A DNA stretch of 31,260 nt from Symsagittifera roscoffensis (taxonomy: Eukaryota; Xenacoelomorpha; Acoela; Convolutidae). Below the pieces are notes generated by a model. That model was given only the letters and a program-made list of their open reading frames with translations, had not been told where the DNA came from and did no database searches. Positions 17,199 through 27,050 of the stretch are shown here, in pieces (within the stretch, counting starts at the first letter, position 1; each line of letters begins with the position of its first letter). The position numbers and the translations under genes are program-made. Location of the stretch: positions 1 to 31,260 of the forward strand of contig NW_026971172.1 in the NCBI RefSeq assembly GCF_963678635.1, written 5' to 3'.

Positions 17199-19427
17199 TG
17201 CACGGAACCAAGGCATCAATCTTTGCCTTGACCATATTCTTTCAATGGCTTTAGGTATTCTCAGAACCTTGCAGGTGGTTCTGAAAAGATCCAATTCATG
17301 ACTCATCTTCACGTTGCTCAGCTGTTCAGGAGTCGGCACGGCCGTCTCCTGTTCACTTGTGTCCGCGTTAGCCTCCAGCCATCTCACTGCCAGCATGGCA
17401 CTAACCAAAACGATTGACACCTGTTGATTCTGATCGGGCAACCCCGTAGAGTATAACTCCTCCACGTCCCATACTAGCATCAGATTCCCGCGTTTGGGGT
17501 ACCACAACGTCTGCGCCAAGCAGTGGCAAGGATACTCCCCATGGGTTCTCACTATGTTCCTTCGGGTCCGATACCCTGAGGCTCCCAGCAACGGTTCCAC
17601 CTCCATCAGAATTCTGTGTAAGTCGTCTTTCTCTTCTATGCTGGGGAATTCAGTGGGTAACGCTCCACTCGCTTTCTGCTTCTGGAACTCACTCACATTG
17701 CCTTCGTTTAATCTCAGAAACTCTTCACCCACTACGTCTTGAAACTCGCCTTCAGATCTTTTCGGGACTGCCCGAAAGATCTTCGCCAATAAATCATGTG
17801 ACCTCTCCGACATTCTGGCCAACCTTACGCACTTTGGCACAGAGAAAAGTTGGTCAATCAACACCTGCTGTGTCCTTGCATCCATCACCACCATGTGTGT
17901 AGGATATCTACTACTGCAATATATTGCGGAGCTTGAACCCACCAGATATTTTGAACCAGTCGGTTTATGATAGGCCTCACTATCTTTCAGGTTCATCTCG
18001 TTCTCCAGAGCTTCTCTCCAGCCTCCGATCTTCTGCTCCGTTTGCAATGCTCTCGGGAATACTTCCACACTGAGGGACGTCACTAGCTCATGGGCACGCT
18101 CCAGGCGCTCAAGCGATTCAATCGAACACGTCATGCTACAAAATCCCAAGGCTGTGATCAAGTTTACATCCGTCACCCCATGACAGTCCGCGACCAACTC
18201 CATGCCACTCTTATCCGACATGCTCAATCTTCCGTACAATCGTGCCAGTTGCCGATGCTGCTCGCTCAGCGTAACCGGGCTGTGTCCCAGGTTACAAACA
18301 TGTCCTTCCATCCCACTATGTTGAGCCAAGCATGTGCCTTGCTTCAACCAATTGCTCGATGGACCTTCCTCGGACAGCTCCGTGGATGGGTTGTTCTTCC
18401 GCTTCGTCAACCTCATGGCCAGCAGATGATGTATCATGGCCAGATCATGCAAACTCGCGTCATCATCTAGGTCTAACGTGATATCCGCCGTCATGTCCCA
18501 GATTAAGCCGGCGTTAGGATGAGGACACCAAGAAGGCTTCATGAGTTCCCACATCGTCACTAGACTGGTTTTCAAGGGATCGTCCCAAGAACCACAGTCA
18601 AAACTCACTTGCCCCTTTAGCTCGGGAACCGAGGGTTCGACCACTCGTTCTTCCAAGATAATTCCCAGCTTGGGTTGTTCCACCATCAGCATCCCAGTTT
18701 CTTTAATACGTTCAACCCAGAAATTGAGTACTATGACTTGCTCATAGTCGAAGTACGCTTCCCTGGCTTCTTCATTCACGAAGGGATTATACGCCATCCC
18801 CGGTATGCCAGACACATATTGGAACGACTTCAGTTTCCCTAGTGTTGCAAACTCTTTTTGTCCTTTGACTGCTTCAATCAACTCCCGGCTCACTTTCAAT
18901 TCTTTGTTGGAACATCTTCTCACTTGTTCCAACTTGCGATAGCTCTCCATGTCATTAAACTCCTTATTTGGTACAGTCGACGGCATGTCCTGATATAGAT
19001 CCAGGAATGCCCTACGGAAGTTCCTTTCGCAATCACTTCCCTTTTGCCGAATGATCCTTATACATTCTCCCAAAACAGGAGTGGGGATATGATCCACCAC
19101 GAACCTGACAAAGCAAAGGGCATCCTTCCGCTTGGCCCATGCTATCGCAGAATTGTCTTTTGAAATCAACGCTCGCAGAGCTCCCATCAACTCCAGCTCC
19201 TGTTCCCGTGATTTCGAATCATTACTGGCTTCATAATCCGCCTTCTTGATGCCCATCAGGCACCAAGCCAACCGTACTTGCAGATCAGTTCTCATGCAAG
19301 GATGAGCCAGGTATGGTGCCACCGTAGCAGGTACATGCATCGATTCGTCGAAGTATCTCTGGAGGGCCGCCCTCCAGGAGATTTCTAGTAGCTTTTCCAA
19401 TCCAATTTCGTTCGCTTCAGAGGACAT
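17172..19427 (-). CDS. ORF7 (right unit), 751 aa with altered C-terminus
   Basis: This version keeps Trp at codon 683 and so is open throughout, from ATG 19427. The last residues (ISGRDVI, then TGA 17174-17172) come from leader DNA of the next unit, because the duplication joint lies in this gene. The natural ending is the short MTS seen at 5054-5068, so nearly the whole protein is preserved. It is not followed by ORF8. Compared with the left copy it has Ala/Thr, Asp/Glu, His/Arg, Asn/Ser and Cys/Ser replacements. Family unknown, as for the left copy. Confidence 0.7.
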   Translation of the reverse strand: MSSEANEIGLEKLLEISWRAALQRYFDESMHVPATVAPYLAHPCMRTDLQVRLAWCLMGIKKADYEASNDSKSREQELELMGALRALISKDNSAIAWAKRKDALCFVRFVVDHIPTPVLGECIRIIRQKGSDCERNFRRAFLDLYQDMPSTVPNKEFNDMESYRKLEQVRRCSNKELKVSRELIEAVKGQKEFATLGKLKSFQYVSGIPGMAYNPFVNEEAREAYFDYEQVIVLNFWVERIKETGMLMVEQPKLGIILEERVVEPSVPELKGQVSFDCGSWDDPLKTSLVTMWELMKPSWCPHPNAGLIWDMTADITLDLDDDASLHDLAMIHHLLAMRLTKRKNNPSTELSEEGPSSNWLKQGTCLAQHSGMEGHVCNLGHSPVTLSEQHRQLARLYGRLSMSDKSGMELVADCHGVTDVNLITALGFCSMTCSIESLERLERAHELVTSLSVEVFPRALQTEQKIGGWREALENEMNLKDSEAYHKPTGSKYLVGSSSAIYCSSRYPTHMVVMDARTQQVLIDQLFSVPKCVRLARMSERSHDLLAKIFRAVPKRSEGEFQDVVGEEFLRLNEGNVSEFQKQKASGALPTEFPSIEEKDDLHRILMEVEPLLGASGYRTRRNIVRTHGEYPCHCLAQTLWYPKRGNLMLVWDVEELYSTGLPDQNQQVSIVLVSAMLAVRWLEANADTSEQETAVPTPEQLSNVKMSHELDLFRTTCKVLRIPKAIERIWSRQRLMPWFRAVISGRDVI
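17195..17202. other. Junction of the tandem duplication
   Basis: Here the inside of ORF7 (right unit) is joined to leader sequence (left unit). Comparison with the two unique flanks (5060-5070 and 29311-29320) shows 2 bases (AC on the plus strand, 17197-17198) that could belong to either side. Such microhomology is typical of end joining or template switching. The joint gives the right-unit ORF7 a new seven-residue tail. Confidence 0.85.
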
Positions 19428-19450
19428 TACCGTGCCGTATTCTTGTCGAT

Positions 19451-19807
19451 TTAAGTTTGAATTCTCTTTAAGTCTGTGAGCTCTTTCAGATATTCCTGCA
19501 TGGCTCGCTTCTCGCTCCAAGCCATCAGGTGCCCTATCGCTGAGTTTCTCGCTTTGAACATCTCCACATAACCTCCTGCTGGATCTCCCATGTGGACTGA
19601 TTCCGGCACAGTGACTCGACTGTACTCGACCACGTCGAGTTGTCCTTCCAGCTTCAGCTTGGCTATGTTGGTCCGCGAGGGCCTGTAATCTTCAAGTCCT
19701 CCAGATCCGCATTGACTGATGATCTCCATCTCTAATTTAGTGTCTGCCAGGGTTCGTGCTGTTTTCTTTGATCTTACGGCAGTCGTGGTCAGACCTGCCA
19801 AGAGCAT
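19451..19807 (-). CDS. ORF6 (right unit), 118 aa
   Basis: This matches the left-unit ORF6 except for Phe in place of Leu in 'VEMFKARN'. It has the same in-frame link to ORF6a across a TAA and the same 24-base gap before ORF7. The shared TAA shows that this break, if it is one, predates the duplication. Confidence 0.55.
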   Translation of the reverse strand: MLLAGLTTTAVRSKKTARTLADTKLEMEIISQCGSGGLEDYRPSRTNIAKLKLEGQLDVVEYSRVTVPESVHMGDPAGGYVEMFKARNSAIGHLMAWSEKRAMQEYLKELTDLKRIQT

Positions 19808-19828
19808 AGGGGGTATCAGATTCTCTTT

Positions 19829-19942
19829 TTATCCCCCTGTCAGTGTTGCACCATCTCCTTGCCCGCTCTCGCCTGAACGACCTGCGCTCGTTAAAGAGGT
19901 CACCACTGCGCTGGCTCTCGACTTCACCACTCTCGGGTTCAT
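19829..19942 (-). CDS. ORF6a (right unit), 37-aa small ORF
   Basis: Its protein is identical to the left copy; the single base change is silent (Ser AGC instead of AGT). It ends in TAA followed in frame by ORF6. Confidence 0.35.
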   Translation of the reverse strand: MNPRVVKSRASAVVTSLTSAGRSGESGQGDGATLTGG

Positions 19943-19968
19943 GGTTCCTGTTTTCCCTTGTAGTCGCT

Positions 19969-20127
19969 TCAACCCTTCCTGGTTCGTCTGACAGGTAATT
20001 TCTGTGCGACTTGCTGGTCATCGGCACTGTCTTCTGTTACTGACTCGGTCAGAACATCCGACTCCATGGAGTTCACTATTTTCTCCAGGACCTCACGCAT
20101 GATGGGTTGGTTCAATCCCACCTTCAT
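19969..20127 (-). CDS. ORF5 (right unit), 52 aa, TAATG-coupled
   Basis: It is identical to the left copy, including the TAATG overlap with the ORF4 stop. Confidence 0.5.
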   Translation of the reverse strand: MKVGLNQPIMREVLEKIVNSMESDVLTESVTEDSADDQQVAQKLPVRRTRKG

Positions 20128-20816
20128 TATGGACTGCGTCCCATATCGTCATATCGTCGTGTCACGTCCCATGATCTTTCCATGAAATTCACTCGGCTCC
20201 AGGTTGCCCCTGTCTTGCCTTCTAACTCACTTTGATATCTCTCCCATTCCTCTCCCAGCAGCGTGCTCAGGAAGGATACCCTCATTGGTTCTTCGATTTT
20301 TCTCCTCCTTGGTGACTCATGGAGCAATTTCTGCGGATCCCTGCTTCTGCATTCTCTCGCCTGGCTTATTGGGTCTATCGGGGATAAGTCGGCCGACGCC
20401 TCCTTTTTAGGGGACATGAAAGACGATGGCGTCATTAGCAATAGACTACCATCGACTTCCCCATCGTCGTCTTCACTAAACCGGTATTCTAGCAAGTCTC
20501 TCTCTAACGCTCCCAGATCCGTCTCACCCGGTTTTCCCGTCTTCCACTCGATGTCGTCGTCATCGTCCTGATCCATCAATTCATCATCACCTGCATCAGT
20601 TTTCGGCCTGGGTCCTGAAGGTCCTTGTCGTGAGTCTATGCCCGAGTCCGGCCGAGCCGGTACGGTCATGTCTCCTGCATGATAAAACAGCTCATCATTC
20701 ACCAGGAATTCTACAGACTCCTCGTCATGTGGTGCCAGGTCCTCTATTGTTATATATGAGCCTCCTCTGCTCTCCTTTGCACTTCCATCATCACTACTTT
20801 CACTTTTCCTGACCAC
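20127..20816 (-). CDS. ORF4 (right unit), ~229-aa acidic protein
   Basis: It has the same layout as the left copy, with no ATG near the open-frame start and an overlap with ORF3. Differences are Ala for Thr in 'FYHAGDM', Trp for Gly after the poly-Asp run, Lys for Thr in 'MSPKKEA', Pro for Ser in 'IEEPMRV', and Leu for Pro in 'STLLGEE'. Five replacements to one silent change in 690 bases is the highest protein divergence of any ORF between units. Confidence 0.55.
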   Translation of the reverse strand: MVRKSESSDDGSAKESRGGSYITIEDLAPHDEESVEFLVNDELFYHAGDMTVPARPDSGIDSRQGPSGPRPKTDAGDDELMDQDDDDDIEWKTGKPGETDLGALERDLLEYRFSEDDDGEVDGSLLLMTPSSFMSPKKEASADLSPIDPISQARECRSRDPQKLLHESPRRRKIEEPMRVSFLSTLLGEEWERYQSELEGKTGATWSRVNFMERSWDVTRRYDDMGRSP

Positions 20817-21316
20817 TTCAGTCTTGATAAGTCATCTGTGGGAGAATACACTTCGTTCCACATTTGGGCCGAGACCTCTGGTCTCCTGGAAGGTAGTGCC
20901 TCGATCTTTTTCCTGCTCCAAGCATCAGGAAATGAGAAGTCAAACGTGTGCGCTGCTGCAACATTCCAGCCGATGAAGCGCGGCTCCATCCCTTCACTCC
21001 ACTTCAACATTCTCTTCTCTGCGTCAGGAGCTGCTCCGATGCGAGGGGCAATGATGGGAGATGTGACTCCCAACAACATCCTACTTATCGGTGGATATCG
21101 AGGGCATTAGTCCGGCAGCGGCCTGGACCCAGAAAGCCACGCTTGCTGTTTCTCTTTAGCGTGTGCATAGGCCTCTGGTAAGAGTGGCACTCTCATAGCC
21201 GCTCCCGTATCCTTCACTACTGGTCTTAAGTTCCAAAGCTTCGGGTTGAACTGGATGTGAGAAAGTTCCTCACGGCCCATTCGGCACTTGAAGTGGTTGT
21301 TGAAATCCATCAACAT
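20750..21316 (-). pseudogene. ORF3 (right unit), broken by a nonsense codon at residue 70
   Basis: This is the same frame and start (ATG 21316) as the intact left copy, but Gln70 (CAA) is TAA at 21109-21107, leaving a 69-aa N-terminal piece. An in-frame ATG at 21079 could give a 109-aa C-terminal piece (MLLGVTSPIIAPR...). Other changes are Lys for Asn in 'KEKQQAW' and Glu for Lys in 'SRKKIEAL'. Confidence 0.75.
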
Positions 21317-21330
21317 CCAACCTGGCTCCG

Positions 21331-22263
21331 CTATTCTCCGAACAGCCTATCGTCACTGGCCAGCCCTCTCAACTCCCTCTGTTCTACCCAGTTCAGCACG
21401 GAACAGTCCACGACTGAGACCAGGTTGACGTATAACACCGAATTCCTGTATGCCTTGACTTGCACGTCCGGGAACACGAAAGACATCACCGGTCCATACA
21501 CCACCGTGACGAATTCCCGCAGTCCATGAATCAGAGCCAACGGATCGATCCGCATCATGACTGCCAAATCTGTCAGCAAGGGCATGCCACAATATTGCTT
21601 GCACTCACTCTCATCCGTCGCCACCCTATCTTCTCCCGTGACGCTTCTGTTCTGCTGTAAGAGATATTGGAGCAGGAGAGTCCTCCAGTCTTTCATCTTC
21701 TTGGGCGAGGCGGTTTCCAACTGTGCATTGAACTCACGACTGGGTCCCTGTAGTTGTTCAGGGTAACGTAACAGCACAAGCAAATCACCCAGTCCACCGT
21801 AGGTCATGGCAATCAGGGTTAGGAGTCCATCCAATCTCAAATCTGCCAACGCTTGGGTGAAGAGATTCGCCGGCCCCTTCACGTAATTTTCGTGACCAAA
21901 TGTCACGTATAAGGCTAACACCAGGCCAATCGATAACTTCCTGATGTCTCTGACAAAGATCGCGATCAAGTTCCGGGATGCCCTAGGATAGCACGTCGAC
22001 AGGAAGGATGGCGTCCATCCCACTCCCATTCCACCCAAGATAGCAACCGATCGTTCGTACTGTGCCCTCGTGGCTAGCACGTCAGCTTGGAACTTGTCCA
22101 GTGACATCGTGTTTACGTCCTGCATCAGCTTCAACATCATACCCCCAGCTAACTCCCGGGCATCAAACAAGTTCTTCAGATACACGTGTGTCTCTTTGAT
22201 CACTGCCGGCGCATGCTCGAACGCGTCCTCTCCCAAGGTGCACAGTCTTGGTGACAAGTACAA
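21331..22263 (-). CDS. ORF2 (right unit), up to 310 aa
   Basis: All 933 bases match the left copy. It follows ORF1 in frame after TGA (22269-22267); the first ATG is at 22140. The absence of any change, while neighbouring ORF3 and ORF4 differ, may reflect gene conversion or chance. Confidence 0.6.
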   Translation of the reverse strand: MYLSPRLCTLGEDAFEHAPAVIKETHVYLKNLFDARELAGGMMLKLMQDVNTMSLDKFQADVLATRAQYERSVAILGGMGVGWTPSFLSTCYPRASRNLIAIFVRDIRKLSIGLVLALYVTFGHENYVKGPANLFTQALADLRLDGLLTLIAMTYGGLGDLLVLLRYPEQLQGPSREFNAQLETASPKKMKDWRTLLLQYLLQQNRSVTGEDRVATDESECKQYCGMPLLTDLAVMMRIDPLALIHGLREFVTVVYGPVMSFVFPDVQVKAYRNSVLYVNLVSVVDCSVLNWVEQRELRGLASDDRLFGE

Positions 22264-22266
22264 CCA

Positions 22267-25200
22267 TCAGTTGTTGTGCGGCTTCGTGCGCAAAGCCATT
22301 GCCATGAGATCTTCTTCCGCTGATGTCATGTTTTTCCTGACTGTCCTTCCCTGCTCATTCTCTGCGTGATCCATCTGTCTGAACCAGAGATCGTCTGCCA
22401 CCTGTAGTACTAACAGATGATCGTCGTCCACCCCTGGTCTTAGTTTCAGCAATCTGGCAAAGTTGGACAGCTCCAACCCCAGAACTTCATCTAGCACCAA
22501 CCGAGTTGTGCTACAATCTCTGAGCCCCTGTATGGCATTGGAAATGTCAGCCCAAATGGCGGGAAGCTCAGATCGGGACGGGTAGTAATTGTCTGGGTCT
22601 ACTACTCTGTTCGGGGCCGGAATTATCACGTTGAACCTCCCCTCTGCTATCGTCGTGACCATTGTGTATACAAACTGAAGGGGTTCTGGCAATGCAGCGT
22701 ACCCTGGTGACAACACAAAGACCACCTTCACCACATTATGGGTGAAACGTTGTTTTGCTGCTGCTTCTACCTCAGCCATCGCCGAGAGCAATGTCATTAT
22801 CGCCTCCCCCATGACCTCGTTGCTCGGGATCGACCCATCCGTCAGACGTGACAATAAGCCCCTGCTTTGCAGATGATCATTTGAGCCTGCAACCACTATC
22901 ACCTGCGGCTCCATACTGACCACCCTTCGTACACTTATCATCATGCCGATTGCCTGTCCCCAATCCAATTTAGGTGCCGTGAAGAAAATCACGTCGGGCC
23001 AAAAGAGAGAACGGGGCGTATAGAGATAATCGGAACTGGCTACGATCAGATACTTTGCAGCTTTCATCTCTAAGGGATCGTAAGCTGCGAACAGGCCGTC
23101 GCCTATTGGGGCCTTCAGTTTCCCATATCTCTGGTCATCTCCATCTACCGTGGTCGTTCGGGGGTAGTCCCTTGAATACTCACCAGGCGTCTGACCAGGT
23201 GGTTTAGCGAACTGCCTGTACATCTTATGATGCTTGTTGTTGGACTTGTTCTCTGCCTGAAACTTGCCCCTTCGAGCAGGTGGCGTCATATCCCGGGCTC
23301 TCTGTCGGACGTGCGTAAGGGACCGCGTGTTCAAGGGTCCAAAAGTATTGTCCTGAGGCAACCCGTTCAAGTCTGCATGTCGGAGCGTAGTCGTAGAGCT
23401 GACCTGCTCCTGCTCTGCTAGCACCCAATCCACGCCTGATATCCGATATAATCGCGACACCGTGGGACTTTCTCCGCCAATCATTCTCATCGCGTCCTCC
23501 CGACACGCCAGGGTATTCATGTTCAATTTCGTGGACATGTCTGTCTTGTACTGTCCCCAATGACTCGGGTCTGATCGGTTCCAAAGCAGCAGGCTGCCTG
23601 GTTCAACTCCCTCCGCAGGCACGGCGCTCGTAGACGGTCCTGCTGCTGAAGCAGGGTTTGCCGTGGCGGGCGGATCGTTCCTCCTAGACACGGTCTGGGA
23701 GTTATTTCTGTTCTGAACCACTGATCTGCCGAGTCGGCTTTCAAGCGGTTGTGTTCTGGGAGGAGGAGCAGTCCCTAGCCTCTCTCTCACGTTTGAGCTC
23801 GGAGCGGTGGGTGCGGCTGCAGCCGTCTCCATTGCCAAGGGCCCTAGGCGGTCGACGAGGGATTCGGGCACGCTTGCCCTTTTTCTACTTCCTCCAGTCG
23901 TTGAGCTGGTCCGAGCCAGAGAACTGGTCGCCCTCGACTCCTGCTCCATTTCCCTCAATTGCGTCTGAAATACATCATTCATCCAGTGTCTCCCTCGTTG
24001 GGTGTTGAAATGTATCCCATCTGTGGTAAGCGCAATATGATCAATCATGCGCAGCGTGTTTTCGAGATCCAGAAGTCGCAACTCGCCAGGGTTGTTTCTC
24101 ACCAGGTTACGGACCATTTCGTTCCACCGTGTCACGTTGCCATTCATGAAATCTGCCACTGTGGTGCCCACCAGCGGGTTTTGTGGTATCGTGCACAGCA
24201 CCACAAACCTGGGCCTATACTTCTCTTTCAGTTCATTCAGGAGGCATACCAGCAGAGGCTCCCACTTGCACTCGGGAGTCACTGGGGCTCTCGAGACGTC
24301 GTTAGTTCCTAGCATTATCACCAGCGTATCCAGGTGATCCTCGCTTTGGAATTCCATCATCTTGATGACCTGAGCCACTGAAGCTCCTCCAAAGGACAGA
24401 GTGGTTGTCTGACCATAGACGAAGATCTCATTCAGATCCCTCACCAAACTGTCTCCTATGATCAAGTGGCGACTCCCTGGGGGAATTACCTGGTCGCTCG
24501 TAGCGGGGTTCCAGCTCATGTCATTCAGGCAGGCTCGAGGATGCTCCGCAGCTACTTGCGTGAACTGGTGACGTTTCATCAGATTCTTCCTAATATCTAT
24601 CACGCGGGACTTTTGATAGGTTCTGCCATGCGCAGTCCCCGAGGGCACTATCGTGTGGGGTGCTCGCTCCGAGCTATTAGATGACTGATCACGACGTTGG
24701 GAAGGAACGATCCTACCCAATGTCCGTCCAGTGGTCCGGTTGATCTCATCCATTGTTGCTCTGGCCACTTGGTTGAACGATTCTTGGAACTGAGGAGCGA
24801 GGTAAGTGTCAGAAGTGTCTGGTATCATGAACCTTTGACTAGAAGCAGACGGTCGTGTCTGCTGAGGAGCCTCGGGCTCTCTCGGTGCACGTAAATACAG
24901 AACCTCGGGCCCTCTCGATACACACAGCTCCTGGGCTGTTGTCCCGGGGCGTGTGTCGTTGGATCCCTCCAAGGATCTCGTGCTCGCCAGAACTTCCGGT
25001 GACACTTGGCTCACCTTCGCCATATACAGCTCCTTCAGGTGCTTTATTTCATCCTCCTTATAAGCCACCTGTAGATCTTCGTATTTCTTCTTCCATTCGT
25101 CTCTTTCTCGAGCTATTGCCCTATACTCCTGGAGTTTGGCACACAGCTCGCTCTGATCTTTCTCCTTCTTTTCCAGCGTCTCGATCGTCTCCGACGTCTG

Positions 25201-25665
25201 GATCTCTATTTCACTCACCCTCACTTTCTTCGAACGAGGAGCAGCTTTAGGGGAGTCGACCGAATGTGACGGGCCTGGCCCATCACGTTGTCTCTTCGCT
25301 CCGATGAGTGGCTGCGCCGGTTGGACTGGTAAGGGCATCTCACCTAGCCGGTGGTCCCTCTGTTCGCCTAGTCCTGGCTCACGAGCCAGGTCGTGGCCAG
25401 ACATTTCTCCACGCCTCAATCTCATCAGTCGATTTCGGCCTCTCTCGGCGGTCCCGGACTCACCGAAGGCCAACATCAACACGACTTCCGTAGGGCGATT
25501 CCCTCGACCCTCTGGTCCTAATGCATTGAGGAGCGCGACCACAAACATCGCCAGCCCCGGGTCTTCTCGTGTGAAACCACAATCGATCAGCCGCTGATAG
25601 ATCTCGTCTAGAGTCGCTCCTAGACTCGCTGAGAGGAATTCCATGAGCTCGTTCGTATCACCCAT
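22267..25665 (-). CDS. ORF1 (right unit), 1132-aa SGNH/GDSL hydrolase-domain protein
   Basis: This is a full-length copy with all SGNH catalytic residues kept (Ser406, Asn455, Asp549, His552) and the same degenerate second domain. Differences from the left copy are Lys for Ile (~595), His for Asp (~785), Asp-Met for Glu-Leu (~792-793), Val-Met for Ala-Ile (951-952) and Val for Phe (~982). None lies in the active SGNH domain; the first 594 residues and all their codons are identical. As the 5'-proximal copy, this is the ORF1 nearest the LTR. Confidence 0.85.
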   Translation of the reverse strand: MGDTNELMEFLSASLGATLDEIYQRLIDCGFTREDPGLAMFVVALLNALGPEGRGNRPTEVVLMLAFGESGTAERGRNRLMRLRRGEMSGHDLAREPGLGEQRDHRLGEMPLPVQPAQPLIGAKRQRDGPGPSHSVDSPKAAPRSKKVRVSEIEIQTSETIETLEKKEKDQSELCAKLQEYRAIARERDEWKKKYEDLQVAYKEDEIKHLKELYMAKVSQVSPEVLASTRSLEGSNDTRPGTTAQELCVSRGPEVLYLRAPREPEAPQQTRPSASSQRFMIPDTSDTYLAPQFQESFNQVARATMDEINRTTGRTLGRIVPSQRRDQSSNSSERAPHTIVPSGTAHGRTYQKSRVIDIRKNLMKRHQFTQVAAEHPRACLNDMSWNPATSDQVIPPGSRHLIIGDSLVRDLNEIFVYGQTTTLSFGGASVAQVIKMMEFQSEDHLDTLVIMLGTNDVSRAPVTPECKWEPLLVCLLNELKEKYRPRFVVLCTIPQNPLVGTTVADFMNGNVTRWNEMVRNLVRNNPGELRLLDLENTLRMIDHIALTTDGIHFNTQRGRHWMNDVFQTQLREMEQESRATSSLARTSSTTGGSRKRASVPESLVDRLGPLAMETAAAAPTAPSSNVRERLGTAPPPRTQPLESRLGRSVVQNRNNSQTVSRRNDPPATANPASAAGPSTSAVPAEGVEPGSLLLWNRSDPSHWGQYKTDMSTKLNMNTLACREDAMRMIGGESPTVSRLYRISGVDWVLAEQEQVSSTTTLRHADLNGLPQDNTFGPLNTRSLTHVRQRARDMTPPARRGKFQAENKSNNKHHKMYRQFAKPPGQTPGEYSRDYPRTTTVDGDDQRYGKLKAPIGDGLFAAYDPLEMKAAKYLIVASSDYLYTPRSLFWPDVIFFTAPKLDWGQAIGMMISVRRVVSMEPQVIVVAGSNDHLQSRGLLSRLTDGSIPSNEVMGEAIMTLLSAMAEVEAAAKQRFTHNVVKVVFVLSPGYAALPEPLQFVYTMVTTIAEGRFNVIIPAPNRVVDPDNYYPSRSELPAIWADISNAIQGLRDCSTTRLVLDEVLGLELSNFARLLKLRPGVDDDHLLVLQVADDLWFRQMDHAENEQGRTVRKNMTSAEEDLMAMALRTKPHNN

Positions 25666-26290
25666 TTCTTATTTGTGTTGATTCTTGCTGTCGTGTAGTG
25701 TCTTCCTGTCTCGTTTCGATTCAATGGAATCAATAAACAATTTTCGATCAATCAAGATCTAAAAAAAACAAGTCGCGACTTAAAACCATCATTTTTGGAT
25801 ACAACATCATTCAACTCTTTAAAACTCTCCATTGAAATGCTCTTCTTAATTCTGATTTAAAAATTTAGCACCAAGGTGGATCGTCCACCTTTACCTTTGT
25901 CAGAGTAGCACGAATGAGCGCTGTCACCTTGATGACCTGGAGTACCCCAGGTCTTTTATGACACAAAACATAAAACATATCATAACAATAACATAACACA
26001 TAAACACAAAAACATCACACGCCTATACTATCACATAAAAACATAATCCCTAATACTGTACCTAAAACCTAACCTAAAACTGTATCTAAAACTTGACTCT
26101 AATTCTTATCGAGTAACTTAATAAAAACCACTTATCGCCGAGCGCAATTCTTAGCATATGCTCAGATAGTATTTTTTATGTAAGTAAACTTCTATGTCAG
26201 TCTCTGAAAATATCACATGTAAAAGTGCGTACAACTCTCTCGGATGTAGCTTTCCCCTATTAGGATCGTATACTGGAAACGAGAGAGAGG
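25666..26290 (-). other. ORF0-ORF1 intergenic region (right unit)
   Basis: This is the same AT-rich stretch with two small hairpins as at 13536-14153. It gains 7 bases near 26080 ('aaaactgtatct' region) and has two substitutions near 26250-26278. No ORF is seen. Confidence 0.5.
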
Positions 26291-26674
26291 TCACTCCTCT
26301 CTCAACCAATATTTCCTCTCGCGGCTCGACGTCTGTTCTGTCCTTTCGACCTCCTCCCGCTCGAGGTCCTCGCTCGGCTCAAAGTCGGGTCGAATGAGCG
26401 TCTGTTCTCCCTCGTCAAAGGGGTCCACAAGCGTTTCGCTCGCGGTTCCGGCTTCGGCGCTCCGCCTTTGATCGCCATCGAGGTTTTTTTCGCTTCTCAA
26501 TCTCATTCCGCTCACTGAAAGATCAGGTTGACCTTTAGTCGATTCATTTTCAGCAAACACGTCGGAGGCGCTGCTAAACGAGGACTGGCTACGCCTAGTT
26601 TTAAATTTTTGCGTGCTGCTCTTGCTTAGCCTGGGAATCTTAGTAGTCGATCCTAACGAGTCCCTGCGCTGCAT
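26291..26674 (-). CDS. ORF0 (right unit), 127 aa
   Basis: The protein is identical to the left-unit ORF0, with the same ATG choice (26674). It is the first ORF downstream of the 5' LTR and long leader, so if a capped full-length transcript is translated this would be met early. Confidence 0.5.
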   Translation of the reverse strand: MQRRDSLGSTTKIPRLSKSSTQKFKTRRSQSSFSSASDVFAENESTKGQPDLSVSGMRLRSEKNLDGDQRRSAEAGTASETLVDPFDEGEQTLIRPDFEPSEDLEREEVERTEQTSSRERKYWLREE

Positions 26675-26770
26675 ACTTTGTGACACAAAAAAAACAATAT
26701 TCGTATGTCGAAAAGTCAGTATCAATCTCTTAGGTTTCTCAATGACAATCTTAGTGACTCAGCTAGAGTT

Positions 26771-26785
26771 ACACACACACACACA
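26771..26785. repeat. (AC)n microsatellite (right unit)
   Basis: This is a 15-base AC run, two bases shorter than in the left unit. Confidence 0.85.
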
Positions 26786-27050
26786 GGGCCTGCTCAATAT
26801 TGATAAAATGCTAACTCAACCCTGTCGTATAGTATAACAGTATCACAAGATTTTCACAAGATATAATCAACACACAAAACACAATAGATAATCAGATAAG
26901 AATATCCTAAAGGTGACAGCGACCTTTTGTCAGTATCAATTTATCGCCACACAATTTATCAAGTCACTGCTTTGTTAAAAATAAACAATCTTTGATAAAA
27001 AGCAGTGATGATTCAGAAACAGATCAATAAAACTTAGTCTTAAAGAAAAA

